Shown: piece by piece, positions 31,855 through 43,826 of the stretch
Numbering within the stretch: position 1 is the first letter of the stretch
How the letters are laid out: every line of letters starts with the position of its first letter
Assembly: GCA_031213475.1 (NCBI GenBank)
Contig: JARUPZ010000001.1
Location: forward strand, 21,234,933-21,298,932
Source of the DNA: Nereocystis luetkeana
Lineage: Eukaryota > Sar > Phaeophyceae > Laminariales > Laminariaceae
Length of the DNA stretch: 64,000 nucleotides
Reading direction: 5' to 3'
Notes under the pieces: generated by a model
The model's database searches: none
What the model saw: only the letters and a program-made list of their open reading frames with translations
What the model was told of the DNA's origin: nothing
Program-made: the position numbers and the translations under genes

Positions 31855-32100
31855 CTATGTTCATACAGAACCCACGGGGTGTTGCGCTGCATAGTATCCT
31901 CATACAGGATACTATGCTCATACAGAATTCACGGGGTATTGCGCTACATAGTATCTTCACAAGGACCCTATGTTCATACAGAACCCCCGCGGGTGTTACA
32001 CTACATAGTACCCGTAGTGCACCCATACAGGAGTCTCCGGGAGCTGCTCTATACAGTATTCTCATACAGGACTCACGAAGTATTGCACTTCATAGTACCT
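31855..32100 (+). repeat. Minisatellite, about five units of 40-57 bp
   Basis: 'ctatgttcatacagaaccca' type units start near 31855, 31912 and 31968, with shorter ones at about 32018 and 32057. Each ends in a 'tacatagtat' motif. Confidence 0.8.
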
Positions 32101-33045
32101 TTATACTTGAGGTTTAACGGGATGCCACGCTTGAAGCTGAGGGTGGTGCGTGCCCCCAGTTGAGAGTGACGCGTGCCTCCATGCAAGTCTATTATAGCCG
32201 GTTGAAAACAGATCATATTTCTGTCTTCAAAAACCAGCAGCGTCGCACCCCCCCTCCTAGCTCACCCGTCTCTTGCCCCCTTAAAGGAGAACGTCTCACG
32301 AACTCCGTCTACGTTTGGCCAAGCACAGACACCTGTGTCACACTTTTTCTGTGGATCATCATCACTGGTACCCTTGCCTTCTCTCCCACATCACAACCGG
32401 CCATTGTGTGTTGTTGTTGCGCGGATTAACTGGACGCGCACAGACGCGAGCAAACGCCGATACCATCTCTCCTGTTGTGGTCTGGTGACGCGAAGAGACG
32501 CGCTGGGTGCGCTGCACTGCGCGTAGGACCCAAGCGTCCTGGCCAACTCTGACGACCTTTCTTAGGTCTCTCGCGGCGGAGAGACGCCCCGTGTCCACTC
32601 GTTTTGGTATGTTGTAATTCGCAAAATGACTGACCGCTGCTGCTGGTTTTGCTGCTGTGCCGCTGCTGCTGTAGTCTTCTAGTACGTATCCACCGAAACG
32701 TGAGCACCGCGCGCGCTTCTCTTGTTATCCAACACGCGCCAGCCGACTGTTGTAGTTGCCACGGAGAGATGCGCCCCCCGCTGACCGCGCGTCGGGCATG
32801 AATCAACAACGCTAGTTAGTATACAGTTGTATCACCATCCAACTCATCGATCGTTCTGCTGCTGCTCGTTGTCGTGGAGAACATCTTGGAATTCAGAGAG
32901 CTTGCTCTTCTGGTGTACATACCTGGTGTGATATCACAATATGTTGGTACATGATAAGATGGTACTACGTGGCTTGGTACATACTATCTGGAACGAACAC
33001 GGTATGGGATATGTGATATGTTGGTGGTATGGTATATGGGCATAT
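32101..33045. other. Gene-free sequence
   Basis: No coding region recognised. The region 32420-32800 is rich in 'agacgcg' and CTG motifs but has no open frame with domain features. Confidence 0.45.
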
Positions 33046-33137
33046 GGGAAAACCACCGTATGTGGTATGGTGTGTATTTACGGTGTGGGACGGGAAAACC
33101 ACAGTATATGGTATGGTGCGTTTGCGGTATGGGACAA
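33046..33137 (+). repeat. 46-bp tandem duplication
   Basis: 'gggaaaaccaccgtatgtgg' at 33046 and 'gggaaaaccacagtatatgg' at 33092 start two similar units within a GGTAT-rich stretch. Confidence 0.8.
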
Positions 33138-33299
33138 TAGTACGATATCGTGGATGTATTCTATGGCAACATTTGCCTGGTGGTATGGTATGTGTCAGTA
33201 TATAAAGTCCGTAACGGTCGAATACGTCGTACGAATATCATCTGTAACGAGCCTATATATCGGTCGTTGGAAAGTGTTCAAAAATTTTACGTCTTGCGG

Positions 33300-33352
33300 A
33301 CCGACAGACTGGCGGACATGCAGACAGACAGACAGGCAGACAGACATATAAA
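33300..33352 (+). repeat. GACA microsatellite
   Basis: Imperfect (GACA)n, including 'cagacagacagacaggcaga'. Confidence 0.85.
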
Positions 33353-34720
33353 CAGACATACCATAACAGAGACTCAGTTCTACAAACTGAGAACAAATGC
33401 TACTTTCTTCCTAAACATAATGACATTTTTAGACTAATACTTAATGAATACATCCTATATATATTTGAACAGCGTGTTACATATAATGTAAGCGAACAGG
33501 TTGGGACGAATAGCCTCGTATCCAACCAACCCTAGAAGTGATCCACGAACAGTCTGTCGATGTCCCACGTCAAATTTCTTACGTGATTCCCATGTTAATC
33601 GGTGGTCGTGTTTGCGTCCTACGCGTCAGATCTAAATAAATTGTTGCGTCCAGTGGGGCGAGAGAAATTGAGTAAGATGGACAGCTTGATTCTGTACACT
33701 GATCGTGTGCTTTCGGGGCTGGCTGTGTTCCGCTGTTGCACATTATTCGAGTCTGTCCTTTGGGTTGTGGTGGTCTTCCACCGCTTTAGCACACCCCGTT
33801 TTAACGGAGCTAGCGGCCAGCGAAGCAGTGCCGTCATAACTGACGAAAACATGTTGGAGTTGTCGTACTTTTTGACTTCAATATATAGTGCTGTCTTCGC
33901 TCCTAGGCTCTCAATTTTCCACCGCAGGTCGTTTGAGAGATGAAATGTGCTGATTTGATAAGCTGGCTACGACTACAAACCATAACGCGAACAGACATTG
34001 TGCCTACTAAACCGGGCTTCTCTAGACTGCAGATTTCCGACAGACACACGCTTGATACGATAAGGATGCACCCCAAGGTTGCCACTAAACGGGCTGCTGT
34101 TGCAGCGCTACGGGCTCCAGGAGTCGCCCAGGGGGGCGACAGGGTATTCTGTGATGTACGTCGACTGACCTGACCCGTGGCGCACGGAGGGTGCATCGTG
34201 TAAGGCAGCGGTAAAGCCGTAGGGTGGCTCGCTGTCATATCGATGTAGGTATACAATGGAGTGTCCCCGGCGGGGGAGGCCATTGCCTGAGTCATGGAAA
34301 CCCCGTATCGGCTGTAGTGGTCGATACGGGTGCTCTCTGGCCCTACCTGGGGTTTAGTCAATCCCACCAACGAACGAAAGAAACAAGTCAAACCATATCC
34401 TGTTCACACACCGTGCATGATTATCGCCTATCACGTGCCTGTCTGTTAATCACACGTCGCCCTTGCTGAGCGATACCAACACTCAACTCCCGTGGCGTCT
34501 GGCCACCCCGTGGCCAGAAAGGATTCGGGAGCGAGGAACGGAGGAAATCCCCAGAAGGACTCTCTCAACGAACGACAACAGCTGGCTATCGAGGTGAGAC
34601 CGAGCCGATAGCGGCACACAAGACGCGGTCAGCTGTAACATGATGAACCCAGGCCGATGACAGAGAGAGGTCTGACGGGGACACGAGAGATCGGTACTCA
34701 TGGAATTTGTTTGGCCCCGA
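33353..34720. other. Gene-free sequence
   Basis: A 113-codon frame at 33602-33943 (plus) shows no domain and no neighbourly support. A 9-bp inverted repeat 'cccgtatcg' / 'cgatacggg' lies at 34302-34330. Nothing else recognised. Confidence 0.4.
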
Positions 34721-34900
34721 GCACCTGGGCCCGAGTTTTCTCCCGGGCGGAACGAGGGCCCGAATACCTGGGCCCGAGAGTCCTCCGGGGCGGAATGAGG
34801 CCCAAGCATCGGGGCCCGAGTTTTTCCCTGGGTGGGATCAGTGTCTCTGCTCGAGCTTCTCCGGGATGGCATCTGATGGGTGGCCAAGTATCGAGCCCCG
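34721..34900 (+). repeat. ~43-bp GC-rich minisatellite
   Basis: Units start at about 34721, 34764 and 34807 ('acctgggcccgagttttctc' type), with a weaker fourth and fifth unit up to 'gagccccgagttctgtccgg'. Confidence 0.75.
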
Positions 34901-35194
34901 AGTTCTGTCCGGGATGATGGAGTCTGAGGGGTACCAGCGGCGAGGGATACACGTAGAAGCTACGATAGAGTACATATATTCTGGTAGCATTACTGCTGTT
35001 TACAGCAGTGACCATGCATAATGTATCAGGAGACAGGAGTCACGACAGGTAGCCACCACCTCGGTATCACAGACTCGCGATAAGGAAGAACCGGAAAAAA
35101 CTAAGCTACGAACTTCTCCGTCCTGACCCTCGATTTGTTTTTCCGTTTTTTTCTTCGTTCCCGCGCACACCTTGACGATTGCTTGCGGCTGGCC

Positions 35195-35890
35195 TTCGCC
35201 TCAGGTGCAACCCTCGTTTTGCGCCCGCTCTTTGCCTCAGGCGTTACTCCCGATGTTTTTCGGCCCCGCACAACTCGTCTGCTTCTTGTGTTTTTTCTTC
35301 GACCGGTGCCCCTCAGGCGTGACTCTCGATTTTTTTTTCTTTTCGGCCCTGCACATCTCGTCTGTTATTTTCTGGCGGCCGGTTCCCCTCAGGTGATTTT
35401 GTTTTTTGGTTTCTCTCTGCCTTCGCCTCAGGTGTAACTCGTTTTGGCCGCCGTTCTTCGCCTCAGGCGCGACCCTCGATTTAGTTTTGTTTTCGGCCCC
35501 GCATATCTCGCCGTTTTTTTTCTGCGACCGGTCCCCCCCAGGTGTGACTCTCGATTTTTTTTTTCTACAGCCTCGCACATATCGGCTGTTTTTGAGGCCG
35601 TTTCCCCTCAGGCGTGACTCTCGATTTTGTTTTTCTCGCTCGCGCGCACCTCTAGGATTTATTTTTTGCGACCGTTCCTCACCGCCAGCGTACCTCTAAT
35701 TTGTTTTTCTCGTGCACATCTCGACGATTTCTGCGGCCGGCCTGCGCCTCAGGCGTAACTCGCGATTTGTTTTTCACGACCATTCTTCGCCCCAGGTGGG
35801 ACTCCCGATTTGTCTTGTTGGCCCCGCGCATCTCGTTCGTTTTTTTTCTTTGCGGCCGTTCTTCACCTCAGACGTGACTCTCGAAAACAA
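35195..35890 (+). repeat. Degenerate minisatellite with 'ctcaggcgtgactctcgat' core
   Basis: About a dozen copies of a 'cctcaggcgtgactctcgat' box (near 35200, 35239, 35308, 35427, 35463, 35540, 35608, 35744, 35866 and others), separated by T-runs and a 'ggccccgcacatctcgtctg' box. Spacing varies between roughly 35 and 75 bp. Confidence 0.8.
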
Positions 35891-36498
35891 ATTCCGTCCT
35901 CACGCTCGTTACGACTTGGGCGGCGGTTCTCAACTCACGCATGACTGTCGATGCTGTGGCGTAGCGAGTGGGTATCTCTATTAGTAGCAGGACTCCCGAA
36001 TTTTCTGTCTGACCCACGCAGCGACGGTTTTTCTTTTTGGCGGATTTAATTACGGCTCCACACCGACCGGTTCCCCCTCAAGCGCACCGTTTGGGGTATC
36101 TCTCGGACACCTTGAAGTGACACCCGTTTTCCCCGGCAGGACTCTTGAGTTTTATTTTCAACACGCATCATCACTCCATTCTGCCACGGCCGGCGTTGTG
36201 GTATTGTAGGAGGGGGTTACACGGGTCTGTCGCGGATCGGTCGAGCGGCCCCACGTAAGCCGTTCCGAAGTCGATTTTTATATCTTTCCTTTTGTTCCCG
36301 CTTGCGCCCGCTCCGCCCCACGACCCTCGCGCTACTCCGCTCAGCCCACTCGATCGTGCGATAGGGAAACAGCCAAAAAACAAAAAAGAGAAAGCAAAAA
36401 AAAAACAACAACAACAACAACAACGAAGAAACCAATAACAACCAAGACATTAGAACGGGGACAAACAAAAGGGTGAAGAAAAGGAGAAGGGCGGACAA
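35891..36498. other. Gene-free sequence upstream of gypsy C gag
   Basis: No gene. An A-rich tract with CAA repeats at 36385-36430 precedes the gag frame; an LTR would be expected around here but I cannot delimit one. Confidence 0.4.
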
Positions 36499-37881
36499 AT
36501 GGATATTCGCTATTATGGTCGCAATACCCGCTCCCGGAGCCCTGCCCGCCGCGCACGGGGCGAACGGGGACGTCGCCACGGCAAGAGCGACCGGGAAAAG
36601 GGCGGTCGCGGCCATGAACGCCAGGGGCCCCGCACACACAGGCAGAGCCACAGTCGCAGGGGTAGGCGGAGCCGCAGTCGCAGTGGCGACAGCCGCCGCA
36701 GGAGCGCCACGCGGAAGCGCACCAGCAGTATCAGCAACCGAGCGCGGCAAAGTGAACCCGGGGGACGGGGGCAATCAGGGCCATCGCCGCCGCCGCGGAG
36801 GGAGTGGCAACAGCCGCCCCAGCAAGAGGAGGAGGAGGAGGAGGAGGAGGAAGAGGAACCGCGTCAGGCGCAGCAGTTGTATCATCATCAGCCAGCCCTG
36901 CAACAGCAACAGCAACAGCAACAGCAGCAGCCGCAACAGCAGCAGTAGCCGCAGCACCAGCAACAACAGCAGCAAGGGTAGCTACAGCAGCAGCAGCAGC
37001 CGCAATATCAGCAGCCACAACAGCAGCGGCAGGCGCCGCAGTACCAGCAACAGCAGCAGTCGCCACAGCAGCAGCAGGCGCAGCAGTACCAGCAACAGCA
37101 CCAGCCACGACAGCAGCAGTACAGAGCATCAGCAGCAACGGCAACAGTCCCAGCAGCAACAACAGCAGCAGTACCTGCAGCAGCAGCCGCTGCCGCACCA
37201 GCAGCAGCACCAGCAGCAGGACCAGCATCCGCAGCCGCAACAGCAGCAGCGACCGCCGACGCTCCCGATCGAAGTGCAACCCCATCAGCAGAGGGTGGGG
37301 CATCGAGTGCCGGAGGCATTCCCACAGCAGCCTCCACTCACACATCCGTTCCAGCAGCCGCCGGCCGGGCCGATGCAGGTACAGCAACAACCGGGGCTCG
37401 TGGAGGGGAGCAACCGGGGGGAGGGGGGTATGCCAGCACGGTAGCTCCTCCCACGCAGAGGTCATACCTGTCGGCAGCCACCACAATATACGGCGCCCAA
37501 CACGAAGCCGGGAACTTTCTGCGACCGGCACCAAGGGTTTGGCAACCGAGTCTCGGCACTACAACACCGACCTCGGGGGAGGTCCACTGAGGACCACCCT
37601 TCACCGCCCAACACCTAGGGGCAACGTACAGCAATCCGGAGGGGGGACAACGAACAGTTACCAAGATAATGGCGGACATGGGGGTCTCCAAGGGCCAGGA
37701 TGCTTTCGTTGGTCTGTTCGCTGATCCTCGGGGCCAACTCTCGTGGCGAAGTGATGCCGTTTGGATCGCCGACAAGCTGGCGAAGACCATGGCATCGGTT
37801 CAGGGGTCGGTATGGACAATGCCAGTAGACGTAGAGTCGGCGGGCGAGATTAACCCAACACGGCCCGAGCCAACACCTTGA
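36499..37881 (+). pseudogene. Gypsy C gag-like protein, RS / poly-Glu / poly-Gln rich
   Basis: One frame runs 461 codons with three internal stops (TAG at 36946 and about 36979, TGA at 37588). It begins 'MDIRYYGRNTRSRSPARRAR', an Arg/Ser-rich part of about 90 residues, then poly-Glu ('EEEEEEEEEEEPRQAQQ'), then long Gln-rich and Ala/Pro-rich tracts from CAG repeats, then 'RSYLSAATTIYGAQHEAGNF' and 'VGLFADPRGQLSWRSDAVWI'. The two TAGs lie in CAG-rich sequence, so CAG-to-TAG change is an easy explanation. No CCHC knuckle is seen. Gag identity is inferred from position. Confidence 0.6.
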
Positions 37882-38157
37882 CGCCGAGACGGGTGGAATG
37901 TTTCACAAAGCTAATCGCCGACACTCTGGCGACGCGGGACATGATTCGCCCGCACACGTACATATGGTGGTCAGCAGGCTGGGCGTCCAACCCTCGGAAA
38001 CGAAGATCGAAGCGGCAGCACGGTCGAAGAGGTGAGGGCGCTCTTAGGGATGGGCAGCTACCTCAGGAAGTTCGTGAAGGGATACAGCTCGATGGTGGCG
38101 CCAATCTCGAATCTTCTCCGGGATTAATGGTTCGCGTCGAAGAGGGCCAGGAAGCTC
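37882..38157 (+). pseudogene. Gypsy C RT thumb fragment
   Basis: In shifting frames: 'VVSRLGVQPSETKIEAAARS', then 'EVRALLGMGSYLRKFVKGYS' and 'SMVAPISNLLRD' with a stop before 'WFASKRARK'. These are the primer grip to thumb residues of gypsy RT. Palm motifs are absent. Confidence 0.8.
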
Positions 38158-40296
38158 TTGGTGCCATGGTGGGAGGACCCGGATAAGGCTCTGGCGGCGC
38201 TGATAGAGGTGCTCACGTCACCACCTATCCTGGCGCTGCCGAATTTGGAAGCACCGTTCCATCTGCACACGGACGCCAGTGAACTCGGTGCGGGAGCCGC
38301 GCTCACGCAAGTCGTCAGGGGCACCGAGCGAGCGATCGGGTTCGCGAGCCACCGGTGGTCGAAGGCGGACGCCAAAAGGTCGGCAACGGAAAGAGAGGTC
38401 ATGGCGGTGTTATGGGCGATACAACAGCACCGACCGTACTTGTGGGGGAGGAAGTTCTTCCTCATTACGGACTGCTCCGCGCTCCTCTGGCTGTTCAAGA
38501 GCCAGACCCTCTCCGCGAAGCTTCATCGGTGGGCGCTCAGGCTGATGGAATATGACATGATTTTACTGTGGAGGCCGGAAGCACAGCACCGCCTCCCGGA
38601 CGCTCTATCGCGGTTGCCAATCGCAGACGCGCCAGGGGCGGATGTCGACGACTCGTGTCCGGATGACTCGTCCACCCGGACCACGTACAGGGGTCCCCAG
38701 GGACCCGTGCTCGACGGGATCCTGCTCAGCGACCTGGGAGTGGAGGAGGTGGACACACCCACAGGAAAGGACGCCGGGGTAATGGCCAGCGTGACATTCA
38801 CGCCGGGCGGAGCCGTAGGGGGGGCCGGCAAGACGAGGGACCCTGCGAACGCAGAGCAGCCAGAAACGATCCGTGCGGAGGTTACGGCGGTAGTAGAGGA
38901 GGTCCCGGGTGAGTGGGAGGCTCCGCTAGAGGGGTTGTACGCTTTGCTCAGAGGTGACCACACACACCCGCAGGTGACGCCGGCCATAACCCGTTCAAAG
39001 GCGGGGACCAGGGCACTACGGGTGACGGAGCAGCGGGCACCAGCGACTGCGGCCGGGCCGGCCGCGTCCGAGGCGCCGGGCTGGCGAAAGTCGCCGACGT
39101 CCCCGCTTGCCCCACCTCGGGGGGCAACGCCGTCGCCTAGCCCACCTGGGGGAACAACGCCCTTGCCGACGGTTGGGCCGACGCGACGGCCGGGGAAACA
39201 GGCGGCTAGTACAGAGCACCCAGGGCCGCTCGCTCCCATGATAAGTCGCGTAGCGGAGACCCTCCGCAACCCGCCCAGGTTAGCCCAGCACCAGAGGCAG
39301 GACGCCCGGCTAGGCCCGGTCGGGGGTAGGTTGCGAGGAGACGGTGACAGGCAGACACCGGAAGGAACGTTCAATTACATACTCGACGACAACGACCTAC
39401 TCTGGAATGCACCCCCCGGTGGGGAGCCGAAGTTGGCCATTTCGAGAGCGCTGGTACGAGGGGTGCTGGCATTGGTTCACAGCACCTACGGCCACCCGGG
39501 GGTGGCACGGACCCTTCTGATGGCCAGAGCCAAGTACTGGTGGCAGTCAATAGCTCGGGATGTCAGGGAATATGTGCTATTCTGTGGGTGTAGACGGAGG
39601 CAACGGGCCTGGAGCCAACGAGTAGCGATGATGCCAGCGCGGCTGCTCTGGCCGTGGGACGTGCTCGAGATGGACCTGCAGGACATGAAGAAGGTCTACA
39701 GCGCCGGAAACAGGTACTTGTTGGTAGTGGTGGATAGAGCTAGCAGGTTCCTCTTCGCGTACCCGTTAGGGTCCAAGGATTCGGTAGGCGTAGCGAAGAA
39801 GCGCTTGGAGCTCATGCATACGCTCAGGGTGCCGATGTCGGTCAGGAGCGACGCAGGGGGGGAGTTCACGGCCAAGGTAGTCGCTCACCTGTGCCAGTGG
39901 CTGAACGTTCCGCTCGGTTATGGACCCGCCGACCACCCACGCAGTCAAGGGACCGTGGAAAGGATGGGGGGGGTGGATCCACGAGGTGATAGCGGAGCTG
40001 TGCAAGAGCTGGCCAGGGCGCTGGGACGAATACGTCGAGGCAGCATGTTGGATACAACGCACGACGCCCGACCCGCGCTTACCCTCGGGAGGAACGCCGT
40101 TTCGAATCCTGTTCGGCCGCGACGCGCGTACGAACCTCGACGCTCTCACCCCTGTACTCGACGACGACTCCTTCCGCTCGGGACTCGACAAATTCGTGGC
40201 AGAGAGGCAGCAGACGTTCCGGGAGCTGAGGGGGATACTCGAGAGGCGGCAGGAGGAAAAGAAGCGCCGAACGGCGCGGCACAATGCGGCAATTAA
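38158..40296 (+). pseudogene. Gypsy C RNase H and integrase
   Basis: The RNase H has 'FHLHTDASELGAGAALTQ' (D39), 'SATEREVMAVLWAI' (E79), 'FLITDCSALLWLF' (D105) and 'HRLPDALSRLP' (D148). A ~280-residue Pro/Thr/Gly-rich linker follows. The integrase finger is 'LALVHSTYGHPGVARTLLMA' then 'YVLFCGCRRRQRAW'; the Cys pair is spaced CX1C instead of the usual CX2C. The core shows 'DVLEMDLQDMKKV' (D, about residue 504), 'SVRSDAGGEF' (D, about 564) and 'SQGTVERMG' (E, about 600). The frame is lost at a G7 run at 39966-39972, and the remaining codons to 40296 are off frame. The true path continues in the frame of 39920-40342. Confidence 0.93.
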
Positions 40297-41034
40297 AAGG
40301 GTTCCTCGGGTCAGCAAACGCGGGTGGGAGACAAGGTCTTGATCAAAGAGGCGGTTAGCAAGCTCGGAAGGGAAGGCATTCACGCCAAGCTGGCGCACGA
40401 GCACTGGGCCGGGCCATGGCGAATCACCGCCATCGAGCAGCCGGGGTTGAGTTATCAAGCAACGATGAGCGGCCGCCGGATCAGGGGAAGGGTGGCATCG
40501 GCAGCTAACATCAAGGTCTTCCATGAGCGACCGGAGCACATGAGGCACGACGTCGAGGACGAATTCGCGCAACTGACCTGGGGGGCGGATTTGAGACTGG
40601 GCAGCACCTCGACGGTGGCAGTGTCGCTGTACACCTTGACGGATCGGAAGGCAGTGGGGGACCCAGGGGGTGCGTGGGACTGGCACTACAAGGGCCGATA
40701 CCAAAGCGGAGCTGAGTCGAAGTGGCTCGAGGAAGAGGAGATCCGGGACAGCTTCACACCGTTGCAACTGGACGTTTTCCACGCCCTAAGGGAGACGTAC
40801 AGGGACCCCGGCTGTCGGCCGCGGCCGGAGCCGGCACCACCGAAGGAGAAGAGAGACACCGAGGCGCGTACACGGGCGCTACAGGACTTTCCAGTCGGTA
40901 CGCAGGTGGGGCGGCCGTTTGATGTTTGCTTCTGGAGAATTTCACGAATAGCGACAGAACGCCTCCGTATATCCATACATATCTCCAATTATTTCCAAAC
41001 TTTGGACGTTTTGGAAGAAAATCTCTCCGAGTAG
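39960..41034 (+). pseudogene. Gypsy C integrase C-terminal half and chromodomain-like end
   Basis: After the G-run: 'GWIHEVIAELCKSWPGRWDE', 'GGTPFRILFGRDARTNLDAL', then from 40324 in another frame 'HEHWAGPWRITAIEQPGLSY' (C-terminal barrel) and 'WDWHYKGRYQSGAESKWLEE' with 'SFTPLQLDVFHAL', a chromodomain-like module. After about 40915 the composition changes to AT-rich, so the natural end has probably been replaced. Confidence 0.82.
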
Positions 41035-42869
41035 TGCCTGGGCATCCAGCCGTAGAGCCGTCGTGAAGAACACACACAATGCTTTTGAGCAGAGACTATA
41101 TATACTATTTGCGGAAATTGTGTGGAAAACTATTCCTGTACAACACATATTTACTTCCCGAATCGGAGATTGTATCTCTGACCGAAACAATCGAAATAAT
41201 GGACCTGAATTTCAATTTATTTAATTCGTACTGAAAAAACAGGTAATATATTATTTCCCGTCTTGGGGCCAACGAAATAATATCGGGTACCGGTAAGTGG
41301 CGGATATTGAACCTACGGAACGGATTAATCGCGGCGATCACTTCAATGGATGCGGCGTAATCGTGAGTACAAAAAGTTGCGTAATGTCGAGGTGACGCTC
41401 TACTACTACTGTCTAATACTTGGTGGCCAGCTGAGTATCATACAGGACATACCGGGTCAATATATATCCCCCCAGAATAATGTGTTTCCCTGTGCTCGGG
41501 GTAGTCTAAAAATGTGTCACAGATAAAATGCTCGAGAACGAACCGTAGTCCGAGCACTGAGAATATTGGAGTACTGGCGGCTAAAGTATTGTCAGTACTG
41601 AGAGGCCCCATACAATGAGAGTACTGAGAGTTTGAGCAGTACCGAACCCCGAGAGCACAGGCGAGTACGCACCGAAACACGAAACACACTTGGAGTACAG
41701 GCAATATCCGCAGTACAGAACCTCAAGAGCCTGAGAGTATTTGCAGTACATATAATATTATTCCTCGCAGAGCATATATATCTCGAAATACTGCACTGCT
41801 CTGAGTACTCGAGTTTCCCTTAGCTGGCGAAGAAAACGATTTTGCTCCAACTCCCACTCGTGGAAACTCTCGTACCTGAGCGTGTTTTGTGCCGAACAAT
41901 GGGCCTAAAAGGTGCCTACACGGTGCACAGACGGTCGAGATATGCTTCACATACTCGAAGTATACTGGTCATATTGAGCGTATTTTGGTACTCCTGCGAG
42001 GACTCGTAGAGGCAGTTCGAAGACTACCAACGAACAAAATCTGCCAGACTAGCGTTCGCAATACTCTCGGTACAAAATATCAAAATACTTGAAGCACGAC
42101 AGTGAGTATCCACGACAGCAGCAATAGAAAATAACAGACAAAACGGAAAAATGGGAACGAAACAAAAAATGAGAACGGATGTTTTTTTTTAGAAAGCAAA
42201 CCCATTGTGTACAACTCCAATAAAAAAAGTTGACAGTCCTGTGGGGCTGTACATCAGCCTTCGAATGAGCTGTCGCTCAGCGGTAGCCAGCATCTAGAGA
42301 AATCACAATAAAGCCAGCGTATATCGCTTTTTGCGCCCACCCGAAGGCACGAGATGGAGCATGACCGTTCTGACGAGCTCCTCTGACAGGGCTGGTCAAG
42401 GGGTTTCGCAGGATCATTTTGGTTGTCTGATACACCACATGGTTCTGGAGATACGGCTTGGTTCTCATTTTAGGCTTCGTTCCCATTTTTCCGATTTGTC
42501 TGTTAAATCCCGAATTTGTACGCGCCCGAACGTGTACGGAGTAGTGTCTGAAGTAGGAGTACAAAACCTCCAAATACTGCGAGTACTCGCAGTATCTGGA
42601 GTAGTAGTAGTAGTAAAACCCCCCCGACATACTGCGAGAGTACGAAGTACCTATTATAGCGACAGTATTTTTCCTCGAACATAATTTGCTTTATTCCAAA
42701 GTATTGGTAGTAAGTAGCTGTGAAATATTGAGGTAGTAACGCACACGACGCGTAAGCGCGCCCAAACTCGTTGTCTTTGGTAAAAACACACAACGTCTTG
42801 TAGTATATCATTGTTGTTGCCCTCACTAAAATGCGTTTGAGCGCTGTTCTTAGTTTGCTTGTATTTTTG
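41035..42869. other. Gene-free AGTAC-rich sequence
   Basis: AGTACTG/CGAGTACT-type motifs occur many times between 41400 and 42000 and again at 42540-42660, giving many short palindromes. No open frame with recognisable features. Confidence 0.55.
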
Positions 42870-42990
42870 TTGTGAAGCCGCAGTTGGAGTTGGTGCGAGT
42901 GCGGAGAGAGATCAGTCGGCACCGGCACAGACGGCACCCCTGCAGGCTGGATTTGGCCCAGGCTGAACGCCTGCTTTTTATCCTTGGGTT
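42870..42990 (+). repeat. Dispersed repeat F, copy 2
   Basis: 'agttggtgcgagtgcggaga' and 'ggctgaacgcctgcttttta' match the copy at 8478-8585. Confidence 0.6.
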
Positions 42991-43826
42991 TGGCTCCATA
43001 TATAGGCTGACCGTCTGCGCGCTGGCTATATATATACTTTGTATGATGAGTACTTCGTGATCGTACTGAGCGGGGAGGATATAGCATGACAATCATCGTG
43101 ACTGTTTTATTCTGTTAATATGTACCGCGTGATATATACTTTGTTCACACTCACTTTCACTTCCCAGTAAAAACACACAACTTTATGAAATATATCATAC
43201 GTTCAGGAGAAAGCAATGTTGATGCACTGGTACAAAAAATGTCAGAAGCGGAGAATCAAATGCGTAGATATTGCGAGTCGAACCTCTGAAGCCAAAACTC
43301 TATCGAGCGCAGTATGCCTTCTGCCGCTAGAGCAGTGCTCGTACACCCGGTACATCGTGTTTTTTTACCCAATCCAAAGCACATTGCAGGATCTCCTACT
43401 GCAGCAGTGTACCTTGTACAGGTACGACTGCATATATACAGAGCAGTACTGCTGTAAAATGCCATGTGATTTGATACCAGTTTGACAGCAGCAGAAGATA
43501 CGCGTACTGCGACCAAGAAAGGAACGCACGTGTTCTGATCCCCTTTCATCAGGCTTTAAGATCTATTTGTCAGCCGTGCAGGAGGAGACACAGCAGTCAG
43601 TAACTACTCTAATTTTTTTGTTGACGAATGCTGCAGTACCCGATGCTTGCGCTGAACGACCGGTTTGTTTATGTCGTACTCGAGTCGATTAACATATTTA
43701 TCGTTCCGGCGAGGATCGGTACCGCGCAAAAAATGCCGGTGACACATTGCGGAAGGTACTTTCATAGATAGATAAAATAGGCCAATCAATGCCGATGGCA
43801 ACAACAACGAGTGATTTCTTAGAACC
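42991..43826. other. Gene-free sequence
   Basis: No gene recognised on either strand. Confidence 0.45.

Larger units (their letters stand above)
36499..41034 (+). mobile_element. Ty3/gypsy element C, RT core deleted
   Basis: A second gypsy family, unlike A/B: Arg/Ser-, Glu- and Gln-rich gag-like region, RT thumb only, RNase H, integrase and a chromodomain-like end. Protease and RT fingers/palm are missing between about 37900 and 37960. LTRs not identified. Confidence 0.88.

Noticed and set aside
33602..33943. 113-codon plus-strand frame as a host gene
   Set aside because: No domain, signal, intron or repeat match; the length is within chance for this composition.
36499..36948. Host SR splicing factor based on the Arg/Ser-rich region
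   Set aside because: There is no RNA-recognition motif, the frame runs on through stops into Gln/Ala tracts and the gypsy pol, and the position fits a gag-like protein better.
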